The translations under genes and the position numbers were made by a program. Below the pieces are notes generated by a model, which worked only from the letters and a program-made list of their open reading frames with translations, did no database searches and was not told the origin of the DNA. A stretch of DNA of 64,000 nt from Paraburkholderia sejongensis (lineage in GTDB: Bacteria; Pseudomonadota; Gammaproteobacteria; Burkholderiales; Burkholderiaceae): the NCBI RefSeq assembly GCF_020880815.1, contig NZ_JAJITD010000003.1, positions 434,001 to 498,000 on the forward strand. The letters are read 5' to 3'. This document shows, in pieces, positions 26,557 to 35,282 of this stretch (the first letter of the stretch is position 1; every line of letters begins with the position of its first letter).

Positions 26557-27846
26557 TCATTGGCGGCCTGACTGCGCGGCACGGTCGAAACAGCCGAACA
26601 AAAACACGGTGATCGCGAACCCCAGCGTGACGAGGCACACGCCATTCCATCCCGCCCATGCCCATGCCGCGCCTGACAGCGCAGCCCCAATTGCGCCGCC
26701 GACAAAGAAGATGCCGACAAAGAGCGCGTTCAATCGGCCACGAGCCGACGGATTAATCAGGTTGATCGCGCGCCGGCCGAGCGTTTGATCGGTGATCACA
26801 CCGGCGTCGAGCGCCGCCGCCCCGGCGACCAGCAATGCGAGCGCAAGGACGGGATGCGTGGCCGCGGAGAACCCGCCCCAGCCCGCACCGGCAGCCGCGA
26901 GCATGAGCACCGCCGCGATCATCACCAGATGCGCGGCGATTTGTGTGGCGCGGCCCGCGCCGCGATCGCCGAGATAGCCCGCGAGCGGCGTCACCATCGC
27001 ACCCGTTGCACCCGCCAGCGCGAAGGCGGCAATGCCGTGCATACCCAGCGAAAACGGCGGCTGGGCGAGAAGCAGCGCAACGGCGGTCCAGAACGCGCTG
27101 AACGCACCGAGCGCGAGCGCGGCAAGCGTCGCGCGACGCTGTAAGACGGGTTCGGTGCGCAGCAAGGTCCACAGCGAGCGCAGCAAGTCCAGGTAGCGCG
27201 CGGCCGTGTGCGGCGTGTGACTCGGCAACCGCATCAGCAGCACGACGGCAAGCAGCGAGTCGGCCAACGCCGCGATGCCATAGAACGCACGCCAGCCAAA
27301 CGTGCCGCCGATCAGGCTCGCGAGCGGTCGCGACAACAAGATCCCCAGCATCAGGCCGCTCATAACGTTGCCGACTGCACGTCCGCGCCGGCTTTCAGGC
27401 GCCATCGACGCCGCCATCGGCACGAGCATCTGGATCACGCTCGATGTCGCCCCCGCCATGAACACCGATGCCAGGAACAGCCAACCCGATCGCGCGAGCG
27501 ACGAGAGTCCGAGAAACATCGCGCAGCAGGCGAGCGTCCAGACGATCAGGCGGCGATTTTCCAGCAGGTCGCATAGCGGTACGAGCAATAGCAGACCGGC
27601 GGCGTAGCCGAGTTGCGGGAGCATCGCGATCAGGCCGGCAAACTCGGGCGGCAGAGTCAGGGCTCGGCTGACCGGCCCCGTCAGAGGTTGCGCGGCCGTC
27701 AGGTTCACGACGATCACGCCGACGGCGGCAGCAAAAAAGATCGTCAGCGGCGTGGTCAGCCCACCGCATGCGGACGCATCCGCTTGCGGTGAGGACGGTG
27801 AAGCGCAAGGCAGTCTGCGCGCGCAGGTGTCAGCAGGTTGACTCAT
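26557..27846 (-). CDS. MFS transporter, DHA1-like exporter
   Basis: 429 residues, with 12 hydrophobic helices and a non-conserved first 30 residues. The conserved loop reads CDLLENRRLIV rather than the usual GRR motif, and PESRRGRAVGNVMSGLMLGILLSRP follows in helix 5, a drug-exporter-like (DHA1/arabinose-efflux) signature. Divergent from a LysR regulator with 99 bp between starts. Export of a small compound is probable; the compound is unknown. Confidence 0.8.
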   Translation of the reverse strand: MSQPADTCARRLPCASPSSPQADASACGGLTTPLTIFFAAAVGVIVVNLTAAQPLTGPVSRALTLPPEFAGLIAMLPQLGYAAGLLLLVPLCDLLENRRLIVWTLACCAMFLGLSSLARSGWLFLASVFMAGATSSVIQMLVPMAASMAPESRRGRAVGNVMSGLMLGILLSRPLASLIGGTFGWRAFYGIAALADSLLAVVLLMRLPSHTPHTAARYLDLLRSLWTLLRTEPVLQRRATLAALALGAFSAFWTAVALLLAQPPFSLGMHGIAAFALAGATGAMVTPLAGYLGDRGAGRATQIAAHLVMIAAVLMLAAAGAGWGGFSAATHPVLALALLVAGAAALDAGVITDQTLGRRAINLINPSARGRLNALFVGIFFVGGAIGAALSGAAWAWAGWNGVCLVTLGFAITVFLFGCFDRAAQSGRQ

Positions 27847-27945
27847 AGGTTTGGACTGTTGGGTGTAGGAGCGTGGCCTATCCTAGAGACGCGAACGTTA
27901 TGCGACAATTGAATTATCCTGATAATGTTTATGCGAGATTGTTTT

Positions 27946-28875
27946 ATGAACACGCGTGACTTGCAGGCTTTCGTGGCAGTGGTCGAAAGCGGCTCAATGG
28001 TGCGGGCCGCAGAGAGGCTGTTTCTGACCCAGCCGGGTCTCACGCGCCGTGTCCAGAATCTGGAAACGATGCTCGGCATCGAGTTGCTCGACCGGCAGAG
28101 CAAGCCGCTCAAGCCGACGGCGGCCGGAAGCGAGGTCTATGGTCTTGCGCGCACGGTGCTGCGCGCGGTCGACGACCTGCTGGCCGTCGCGTCGCCTGAT
28201 AGCGAGCCGACAGGCGAGTTCAGGATCGGCGTACCGCCGTTTTTGTCTGAGCTGGCGTTGGAGCAACCGGTCGACCGTCTGCGTACCGCCTTTCCGAATC
28301 TGACGCTGCGCGTGACAGCGGGCTGGTCGCCGGGACTGCTGGAGGGCGTCGAAAAGGCGAAGGCGGATGCGGCCGTCGTGCTATTGCCTGAAGGCGCGCC
28401 GTTGCCGGAAGGTCTGACGTCGACGCTTCTCGCCTATAAGCCTACGGTCGTCGTCGCGCCGCGCTCGTTCGGTCTGCCCGACAAACCCGTCTCGCTCGCC
28501 GATCTTGCGGCTTATCCCTGGGTGCTGAACCAGGACGGTTGCGGAATGCGTTCGGCACTGAGCCGCGCGATGTCGGCGGCGGGTTTGCCGTTCAACGTCG
28601 CTGTCGAAGCGTTCGGTTCGGAACTGCAGTTGTCGCTGGTCGCGCGCGCCTTGGGCGTCGGGCTTGCCGCGCCTGAAGTGCTGGCGCGCAGCCCGCATCG
28701 CAATGCGCTGCAGATCGTCGATGTGCCGGAGTTCAAAAGCGGGCTGAGCGTGTGGCTCGTGCATGGTGCGCTGCCTGGCCGTCTTGTGCGACCCGCCGCG
28801 GTGATGCGCGACGCACTGATCGAAACGCTGGAAAGGGATGCGGTATGTTTGCCCCTCGCCGATTCCGTCGCATAA
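27946..28875 (+). CDS. LysR-family transcriptional regulator
   Basis: 309 residues from MNTRDLQAFVAVVESGSM; two earlier in-frame ATGs are less typical. The HTH covers about residues 3-60 (RAAERLFLTQPGLTRRVQNLE) and the effector domain about 88-295. Transcribed away from the MFS exporter gene, which is the probable target. The 99-bp divergent region contains the AT-rich TTGAATTATCCTGATAAT stretch, a plausible promoter. Confidence 0.87.
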   Translation: MNTRDLQAFVAVVESGSMVRAAERLFLTQPGLTRRVQNLETMLGIELLDRQSKPLKPTAAGSEVYGLARTVLRAVDDLLAVASPDSEPTGEFRIGVPPFLSELALEQPVDRLRTAFPNLTLRVTAGWSPGLLEGVEKAKADAAVVLLPEGAPLPEGLTSTLLAYKPTVVVAPRSFGLPDKPVSLADLAAYPWVLNQDGCGMRSALSRAMSAAGLPFNVAVEAFGSELQLSLVARALGVGLAAPEVLARSPHRNALQIVDVPEFKSGLSVWLVHGALPGRLVRPAAVMRDALIETLERDAVCLPLADSVA

Positions 28876-29261
28876 GCGCGAGCGTCATTCGCCCGCACCG
28901 TCGCTGGGACATTCATGCGTCGTTTCCACCCTAAGCGGCCATTCAATTCGACATAGTGAACGTTGCTGGATCGGCCATAACAAGCCGCTCGTGGCAGCAA
29001 GACGATGTTGACGAATGATGTCTGCCGTTCGACGCGTTGACGGGCCGCTATATGGGATCGGGCGCCGCCCCCCTGCTCCCGGACCTGAGGCTGGCGTCGC
29101 GCGCTGCGCGTCCTGCACCGTTATCGCGCCCACCGCCCCGGGATTGGGGCGCCGCTCGCCGTGTCCCGCGCCCCGGGCATTCTCTCGCCATGACCCGCCC
29201 GCTGGCCGCCCACGCAGGCCCATCAACGGATTGCGCCAGTTTTCGGTACCACCGCTATCTG
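28876..29261. other. Intergenic boundary region, nothing recognised
   Basis: About 390 bp after the LysR gene without credible coding sequence or terminator. It marks the left edge of a block (29.3-33.3 kb) with codon usage heavier in GGC/GCC/CTG than its neighbours, so a recombination junction may lie here. No repeats or integrase remnants were seen. Confidence 0.35.
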
Positions 29262-29280
29262 TTGGCACAACGCTTGCTTA
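29262..29280 (+). promoter_or_regulatory. Sigma54 (-24/-12) promoter
   Basis: TTGGCAC, five bases, then TTGCTTA matches the consensus TTGGCAC-N5-TTGCW at all key positions, with GG and GC ten bases apart. Expected transcription start is near 29289, about 25 bp before an ATG with a CAGGA ribosome site. Sigma54 promoters need an NtrC-type activator; none is in the window. Confidence 0.75.
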
Positions 29281-29314
29281 TCTTGGATCCAAGAAGGGAT
29301 TTCTTCAGGACCCC

Positions 29315-29670
29315 ATGATGACCAAGCCCGATGCCGCCTCCGCGACGGACGCGCACACCGCCGATCCCGCCAATGCCCGGATCCCCGCTTCGCCGCAGCG
29401 CTGCGGGCACCAGCCACGCGGGCGCCGGGCCCGCTCGCCGGCCTGACGTTCGCCGCCAAGCTCTGGCGGGTGCCGCTGCACCCCGTCGGCAGCGTCCTTG
29501 CGCTGGGGCCGCAGCCGCTCGCGCCGGGCAGCGTGGAACCGGCCGATGGTAGCTGGGAGCACGGCTTCGTCTGCGAAGGCCACGCGCTGGCCGGCGCCAC
29601 CGACGTGACCGCGCACGGTGGCTGGCGTGCCTACCTGCGGTCGCTGGCCACCGCCTGGACGCACGGACCC
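29315..29670 (+). pseudogene. Frameshifted gene with an allophanate-hydrolase C-terminal-like domain
   Basis: Translation would start at ATG 29315 behind CAGGA and read MMTKPDAASATDAHTADPAN, but this frame stops at 29446. From about 29380 another frame encodes DPRFAAALRAPATRAPG and then a conserved domain (LWRVPLHPVGSV, GFVCEGHALAGATDVTAHGG, WRAYL) as in the small C-terminal domain of allophanate hydrolase (AtzF/DUR1). One added G at about 29380 would join them smoothly. The second frame lacks a stop before the next gene, so the 3' end is also disturbed. As read, it is broken. The link to urea/biuret-type nitrogen metabolism is inferred. Confidence 0.55.
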
Positions 29671-29737
29671 CGCGCGCCGCGGCGCATTGCCCACGACTCT
29701 TTCGCCCCTCACACTGTCTCTCGAACCAGGTACCGTC

Positions 29738-30778
29738 ATGCCCAAGCACCCGCAATCCGCCGCCGCCCCTGTCCACCACGCCACCGCCGCACCCGCCTCC
29801 GCCACGCGCCGCCAGATCCTCAAGGCCGGTGCCGCCGGCCTGTCGATGCTCGCCGCGCCCGCCATCGTCCGCGCCCAGGGCAGCGGCCCCAAGATCCGTG
29901 TCGGCTTCTGGCCGGTGGCCTCGGGCCTGCCGTTCTACGCGGCCGTGGAGAAAGGCTATTTCAAGGAAGTTGGGCTGGACGTGGAAGCGCAGAAGTTCGC
30001 GAGCGCGCAACAGGTGATGGAAGCCATGCTGGCGGGCCGCTCCGACGGTAGCGCCAACGGCACGGCATCGGGCGTGCTCGGCATCGGCGAAATCGCGCAG
30101 CCGGGCCTGCTCAAGATCTTCTGCACCAACCCGACCAACGCCAGGTTCGTGCTCGACGAGTTCCTGGTGGCCAAGGACAGCCCCATCAAGACCATCGCCG
30201 ACCTCAAGGGCAAGCGCGTGGCCTGCGGCCCGGGCGTGCAGAACGTGCTGCTGGCCAAGACGGTGCTGGAACGCGCGGGCGCCGGCAAGATGACTGTGAC
30301 CGAACTGCCGATCGGCCAGCACGTGGCCGCGCTCGCGGCCGGCCAGGTCGACGGCGTCTACACGCTGGAACCGACCGGCACCGTGGGCCGCATCCACGGC
30401 ACCACGCGCGCGCTGGAAGTCGGCGTCATCGCCAGGTACGTGCTGGGTGACCCCATGGCCCCGTGGCACGGCGGCGCCGCCAGCCTCACCAGCGAATTCA
30501 TCAAGAAGAACCCGGACGTGGCCAAGCGCTACATGGCGGCGTACCGGCGCGGCGTGGAGCTGGTGCAGAAGAACCCCGCCGAGGCGCGCAAGTACCTGAC
30601 CGGCTACACCGCCATCGAAGGCGCGCTGACCGCCGAGGTGCCGATGTCCGATTACATGTTCTACGACCAGTTCAAGTCGGCCGATATCGCCTACTTCCAG
30701 AAGTTCTACGACCTGTTCACCGAGAAAGGCATCTATTCGAAGAGGGTCGACGTCGCATCGCTGATCTACAAGGGCTAA
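29738..30778 (+). CDS. ABC transporter substrate-binding protein, SsuA/NMT1-type, Tat signal
   Basis: 346 residues. A twin-arginine signal (RRQILKAGAAGLSMLAAPAI, then VRAQG) is at residues 29-54, later than usual because of a Pro/Ala/His-rich leader. The mature domain begins IRVGFWPVASGLPFYAAVEKGYFKEVGLDVE, the classic pattern of nitrate/sulfonate/taurine-type binding proteins. First gene of a three-gene importer (6-bp gap to the permease) behind a sigma54 promoter and an allophanate-hydrolase-like remnant, so the ligand is probably a nitrogen-rich organic compound. Confidence 0.85.
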   Translation: MPKHPQSAAAPVHHATAAPASATRRQILKAGAAGLSMLAAPAIVRAQGSGPKIRVGFWPVASGLPFYAAVEKGYFKEVGLDVEAQKFASAQQVMEAMLAGRSDGSANGTASGVLGIGEIAQPGLLKIFCTNPTNARFVLDEFLVAKDSPIKTIADLKGKRVACGPGVQNVLLAKTVLERAGAGKMTVTELPIGQHVAALAAGQVDGVYTLEPTGTVGRIHGTTRALEVGVIARYVLGDPMAPWHGGAASLTSEFIKKNPDVAKRYMAAYRRGVELVQKNPAEARKYLTGYTAIEGALTAEVPMSDYMFYDQFKSADIAYFQKFYDLFTEKGIYSKRVDVASLIYKG

Positions 30779-30783
30779 GCATC

Positions 30784-31614
30784 ATGAGCGAAACCACCAC
30801 CAAGACCTCGGCCGCGGCGCCCTGGGCGCCGCCGGCCTCCGCCGACGCCGCGCCCGTCAAGCCGCGCACCGAACGCTTCCTGCCCGTGATCGGCCCGCTG
30901 GTCCTGTTCGTCATCTGGGACCTGGTGGTGCGTTTCGGGATGATCAAGGCCATCCTGCTGCCCAGCCCGGCCGACACACTGGCGACGCTGGTCGCGGGGC
31001 TGGCCGGCGGCGCGCTGCTGACCGATTTCCTGGTCACCGTGGGTCGCACGCTGCAGGCATTCGCGTTCGCCGCCGTGGTCGGCGTGCCGCTGGGCGTGTT
31101 GCTCGGCAGCAACGAGCGCGCGTATCGCAGCGTGGAATTCCTGATCGACTTCTTCCGCTCCACGCCGTCGTCGGCGCTGATCCCGTTGTTCCTGCTGATC
31201 TTCGGCGTATCGGACTTCAACAAGGTCGCCATTGCGGCGTTCGGCGCGCTGCTGATCGTGGTGTTCAACAGCGCCTACGGCGTCATCAACGCGCGCAAGC
31301 AGCGCGTGATGGCGGCCAGGGTAATGGGCGCCTCGCGCTGGCGCGTCTTCAAGGACGTGCTGATCTGGGAAAGCCTGCAGCCGACCTTCGTCGGCCTGCG
31401 CTCGGCGGTGTCGATGGCACTGGTGATCGTGATCGTGGCCGAGATGTTCATCGGTTCCGAGAACGGCCTGGGCCACGCCATCATCGACGCGCAGCAGGTG
31501 CTGAACGTGCGCGTCATGTACGCGGCCATCCTGTCCGCCGGCGCGCTCGGCTATGTCCTGAACATCGTGTTCCTGATGCTGGAACGCCGCATCGTTCACT
31601 GGAGTGGAAGGTAA
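30784..31614 (+). CDS. ABC transporter permease, SsuC-type
   Basis: 276 residues. After an Ala/Pro-rich cytosolic leader of about 30 residues there are six membrane helices of the BPD_transp_1 fold. The cytosolic EAA-like loop reads ARVMGASRWRVFKDVLI, which contacts the ATPase. It follows the binding-protein gene by 5 bp and precedes the ATPase by 2 bp, a tight operon. Substrate as for the binding protein. Confidence 0.88.
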   Translation: MSETTTKTSAAAPWAPPASADAAPVKPRTERFLPVIGPLVLFVIWDLVVRFGMIKAILLPSPADTLATLVAGLAGGALLTDFLVTVGRTLQAFAFAAVVGVPLGVLLGSNERAYRSVEFLIDFFRSTPSSALIPLFLLIFGVSDFNKVAIAAFGALLIVVFNSAYGVINARKQRVMAARVMGASRWRVFKDVLIWESLQPTFVGLRSAVSMALVIVIVAEMFIGSENGLGHAIIDAQQVLNVRVMYAAILSAGALGYVLNIVFLMLERRIVHWSGR

Positions 31615-31616
31615 TC

Positions 31617-32438
31617 ATGAGCACCATCATCAACGCCCCCGTCCACGTCGAAGTGCCGATGCCGCCGTTCCGCCCGGGCCCGACGGGCACCCACATCACC
31701 ATTCGCGGCCTGACCAAGTACTTCGCGGGCTGGCCGCTGTACGAGAACTTCGATCTCGACATTCCGAAGAACAAGATCGTGTCGGTGTTCGGCCCCAACG
31801 GCTGCGGCAAAAGCACGCTGATCAACATGATCGCCGGCCTGATTCCCGTCGACCGCGGCGAGATCCTGTTCGATGGCAAAACGCTCAGGGATACCAAGAT
31901 CGGCTACGTGTTCCAGAACTACCGCGAGGCGCTGTTCCCGTGGATGCGCACGATCGACAATATCGCCTATCCGCTACTGCTCGAAGGCCGCGGCAAGGCC
32001 GAGGTGGACCGGCGCATGGCCGAGTTGGTGGCGTCGTTCGACGTCAAGTTCGACCTGAACCGCTATCCGTACGAACTGTCGGGCGGACAGCAGCAGACCG
32101 CGTCGATCATGCGCGCGCTGGCGCCGGGACCCGAGGTGCTGTTCCTCGACGAACCGTTCTCGGCGCTCGATTTCGAGATGACGCTGTTCATCCGCGAAAA
32201 GCTGCAGGAAGTGTTCATGCAGACGCGCACCACCATGCTGCTGGTGTCGCACGACCTCGAGGAGGCCGTCTATCTGGCCGACGAGATCCTGCTGCTGACC
32301 AAGCGGCCTACGCGCGTGGCCGAGATCCTCAGATACGACGACGCGCGGCCGCGCACCGTGGACACGTTGTCGCAAGCCAGCTTCGTGGCCGCCAAGAAGC
32401 AGAGCCTTGAAATCTTCCAGCGCGAAGTCCGTCGCTAA
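31617..32438 (+). CDS. ABC transporter ATP-binding protein, SsuB/TauB-type
   Basis: 273 residues with a Walker A motif GPNGCGKST (about residues 60-68), Q-loop (VFQNYREALFPW), signature LSGGQQQTASIMRAL, Walker B VLFLDEPFSALD and switch His (LLVSHD). It completes the importer. The Q-loop with FPW is typical of the nitrate/sulfonate/taurine ATPases. The leader of about 25 residues before the first strand is longer than in SsuB. Confidence 0.9.
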   Translation: MSTIINAPVHVEVPMPPFRPGPTGTHITIRGLTKYFAGWPLYENFDLDIPKNKIVSVFGPNGCGKSTLINMIAGLIPVDRGEILFDGKTLRDTKIGYVFQNYREALFPWMRTIDNIAYPLLLEGRGKAEVDRRMAELVASFDVKFDLNRYPYELSGGQQQTASIMRALAPGPEVLFLDEPFSALDFEMTLFIREKLQEVFMQTRTTMLLVSHDLEEAVYLADEILLLTKRPTRVAEILRYDDARPRTVDTLSQASFVAAKKQSLEIFQREVRR

Positions 32439-32529
32439 GCCCGTGGACGGCGTCCGGCCGGCACCCGATAGGCGCCGGACCCCGTCTGTGCCACCATTGG
32501 CGCAGCAGCATGCCTTAGCGAACCCGCAC

Positions 32530-33303
32530 ATGACGCCCCCCTCAGCCGACCTCGACCCCGACGCACCGGCCGCGCCCGATACCGCCGAATTCGGCGGGCC
32601 GCCCCGCTCTCGCGCGGAGAGCGTCTATGCCTTGCTCAAGGCCGACATCGCCGAATTCCGGCTGGTGCCGGGCGACCGCTTCACCGAAAACGAAGTCTGC
32701 GAACGGCTCGGCGTGTCGCGCACGCCGGTGCGGCAGGCTCTGTTCCGGATGAAGCAGGAAGGCATCGTCGAGGTGCTGTTCCGCAGCGGCTGGCGCGTGC
32801 TGCCGTTCGACTTCCGCAAGTTCGAGGAGCTGTACGATCTGCGCATGGTGCTGGAGACCGAGGCCGTGACGCGCATCTGCGCCGGCAGCCCTGATGCCGA
32901 CCGCGCCAGCCTGGACGCGCTGGCCGCGATCTGGCTGGTGGCGCCGGAAGACCGGCTGCAGGACATGGCGCAGGTGGGCGCGCTGGACGAAGCGTTTCAT
33001 TGCACGCTGGTCAGCGCGGCCGGCAACGCGGAGATGGCGCACGTGCACCGCGAAGTCAGCGAGCGCATCCGCATCATCCGCCGGCTCGATTTCACCAAAC
33101 CCGCGCGCGTCGCCGCCACTTACGACGAGCACGGCAAGATCCTCCAGGCCATTCTCGCCAGGCGCGGCGACGAGGCCTGCCGCATACTGCGCGCGCATAT
33201 CGGCGCCAGCCAGCTCGAGGTGCGCAAGATCACCCTCCACGAGGTCTACCTGGCGCGCCACCAGGCCCGCCAGGCGCAGGAGGCCGCCGGCGGCCAGGAC
33301 TAA
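32530..33303 (+). CDS. GntR-family regulator, FadR/FCD subgroup
   Basis: 257 residues from MTPPSADLDPDAP; an upstream frame extension to 32407 overlaps the ATPase gene and is rejected. The winged HTH spans about residues 28-92 (RLVPGDRFTENEVCERLGVSRTPVRQALFRM). The FCD effector domain follows, with its metal-binding Asp/His pattern (DEAFHCTLVSAAGN, HGKIL, RAHI). Located 91 bp behind the importer on the same strand, it is the probable ligand-responsive regulator, acting alongside sigma54 control. Confidence 0.85.
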   Translation: MTPPSADLDPDAPAAPDTAEFGGPPRSRAESVYALLKADIAEFRLVPGDRFTENEVCERLGVSRTPVRQALFRMKQEGIVEVLFRSGWRVLPFDFRKFEELYDLRMVLETEAVTRICAGSPDADRASLDALAAIWLVAPEDRLQDMAQVGALDEAFHCTLVSAAGNAEMAHVHREVSERIRIIRRLDFTKPARVAATYDEHGKILQAILARRGDEACRILRAHIGASQLEVRKITLHEVYLARHQARQAQEAAGGQD

Positions 33304-33427
33304 GCCCGGATCGCGAGCGGGAGTGGGTCGACTCAAGTCCCTCATCGAATCGGAAGATCGGGATGCGTGGGAACCTCAGCTTGCCAAAATGAAGTCGCCT
33401 TGCTGAAAGGTCAGTGGATGTCCAACA

Positions 33428-35122
33428 TCACAAGCGGCCATCGCCATGCTGTCGATCAGGCAGACAACAGGAATTGCCCGCTGCCTGGCGCGATGCGCAT
33501 GCCGGATCGTCGTCGCTGCCCGCGAGCTGAGTCACCGTCAGGCCGTCAAAGGTCGCGCTGCCGTGTTCGGAAAATACAGCGACGCGGTCCGCGTCACGTG
33601 GCGGAAAAATGAGGTCCGTGAGCGCGGCGCGGCCGCCATTGGCGAACACTTCGACCGAGCCGCGATCGACCACGATCTCGAGCTTGAGTCGTCCATGCTC
33701 AAGCGGCAGGTTCACGATGTGCTGCTTGCTGAACGCATCGGAAAAATTCGCTTCACCCGATTGCGAGCGGTCGAGCGTCAGCGTCCAGGTTACGGTGTCA
33801 TAAACGATCTTCGTGCCGATTGCGCCGTCAGCCGAACGCCGTACGACGAGCCCCGCGCGGACGGCGCTTCGCGGCGCGAGCCACAACGTGATGCGCTGCA
33901 CGGCGCCGCGCGTCGCGACAGGCAGCTCAGTCAGCGTCGACGTCACTGTCAGGTCCGCTAGATGCGTCGCGGGCCTGCCGCGGTCGGCCCACGCGTCGAA
34001 TGCCGCGGTCGGCGCGATGACGAGCCGCGGCTCGCCGTCGATTGTCTTCAGCGCCAACTCGCGCGGCAATGTCATCGCGCCGCGCCATGGCGTTGTCGGC
34101 GCCTTCGCCGCGTAGTCCCAGTTGCTCATCCATGCGATCACGACCGGACGCGCGCCGGGCGCGCCGGAGAACGTGCCCGCCGCATAGAAGTCGGCGCCGT
34201 GGTCGACCCATCGGAACTGCGCGGGATCTGAACCGGCCGGCGCGACCCGGTCCGGCGTGAACGTGCGGCCGTCGAAGTCGCCGACGAAATACATCGATCC
34301 CGACCCGCCCGCGATCGACCACGGATTTACGTTGACGATCATCACCCACTTGATGCGGCGGGGATCGCCGTCGAGCGCCAGCGGCACGAGGTCCGGCATT
34401 TCCCACAGCGCGCCCTCGTGCGGGATGCCCGGCAGCGTGAAATCGCTCAGGAACGTCCAGTGGATCAGATCGCCGGACCGGTAGAGCTTCACGACGTGCG
34501 CGTCGGCGACGACGGTCGTCATCAGCCAGTAGCCGCCCGGCGCGTACCACGACACTTTCGGGTCGCGGAACTGCTTCGATTCGGGATCGAGCGTAAGTAC
34601 CGGATTGTGCGCGTAGGGCCGCCAGGTCGCGCCGTGATCGAGGCTGTAGGCGAGCGACTGCGCCTGGGTGCCCGGTGCATGCCCGGAGCCCTCCTTGTAG
34701 ACGCTCGTGTACAGCGCAACGAGCGGTGTGTTGCCCGGCGCGCCGAGGCCCGATGTGTTGCGCGCGTCGGCGACAATCGATCCGGAGAAGATCTCCTCGT
34801 TCGCATTCGCGTGGATCGCGACGGGCTGCTCGCGCCAGTGGACGAGGTCCGTGCTGGTCGCATGGCCCCACGACATGTTGCCCCAGTCGTTGCCGAGCGG
34901 GTTGTACTGATAGAAGAGGTGATAGCTTCCATTGTCGTAGACGAGGCCGTTCGGGTCGTTCATCCAGTTGCGCTGCGGCGTGTAATGGAGCGCCGGCCGC
35001 CATTGCGGCGTACCGTCTGCGGAGGGCGCGGCGCAGGACGCGGCCGCGATGTGCGCGCCTGACAGAGCGGCGATCAGCAGCGGCGCAACACGAAGGGAAA
35101 AGCGATAAGGCGTCAATCTCAT
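33428..35122 (-). CDS. Secreted GH32 levanase/fructan hydrolase
   Basis: 564 residues from MRLTPYRFSLRVAPLLIAAL (signal peptide about 1-30); a much longer open frame upstream lacks support. GH32 motifs are complete: nucleophile in WMNDPNGL, transition-state Asp in FRDPK, and acid/base Glu in WEMPDL (ECPDL in most relatives). A C-terminal beta-sandwich with VDRGSVEVFANGG follows. The last 25 residues (ACASRQAAGNSCCLPDRQHG) look unlike a GH32 end and may be a junction artefact. It lies downstream of levansucrase on the same strand, so synthesis and degradation of levan are encoded together. Confidence 0.87.
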   Translation of the reverse strand: MRLTPYRFSLRVAPLLIAALSGAHIAAASCAAPSADGTPQWRPALHYTPQRNWMNDPNGLVYDNGSYHLFYQYNPLGNDWGNMSWGHATSTDLVHWREQPVAIHANANEEIFSGSIVADARNTSGLGAPGNTPLVALYTSVYKEGSGHAPGTQAQSLAYSLDHGATWRPYAHNPVLTLDPESKQFRDPKVSWYAPGGYWLMTTVVADAHVVKLYRSGDLIHWTFLSDFTLPGIPHEGALWEMPDLVPLALDGDPRRIKWVMIVNVNPWSIAGGSGSMYFVGDFDGRTFTPDRVAPAGSDPAQFRWVDHGADFYAAGTFSGAPGARPVVIAWMSNWDYAAKAPTTPWRGAMTLPRELALKTIDGEPRLVIAPTAAFDAWADRGRPATHLADLTVTSTLTELPVATRGAVQRITLWLAPRSAVRAGLVVRRSADGAIGTKIVYDTVTWTLTLDRSQSGEANFSDAFSKQHIVNLPLEHGRLKLEIVVDRGSVEVFANGGRAALTDLIFPPRDADRVAVFSEHGSATFDGLTVTQLAGSDDDPACASRQAAGNSCCLPDRQHGDGRL

Positions 35123-35282
35123 GCGTGGTTTCGTGCCTTGGCGGGTGAACGAACAGCGCATGCCGCCCGTGACGGCGGCATGCGCGATCGGCAAAGGGAA
35201 GTGAACAGGGGCCGCGCACGCGACGCGACGATGCATGTCCCGCGGCTTACCGGTGGCCCCGGCCGTTGCCGTTACTGTTGTT

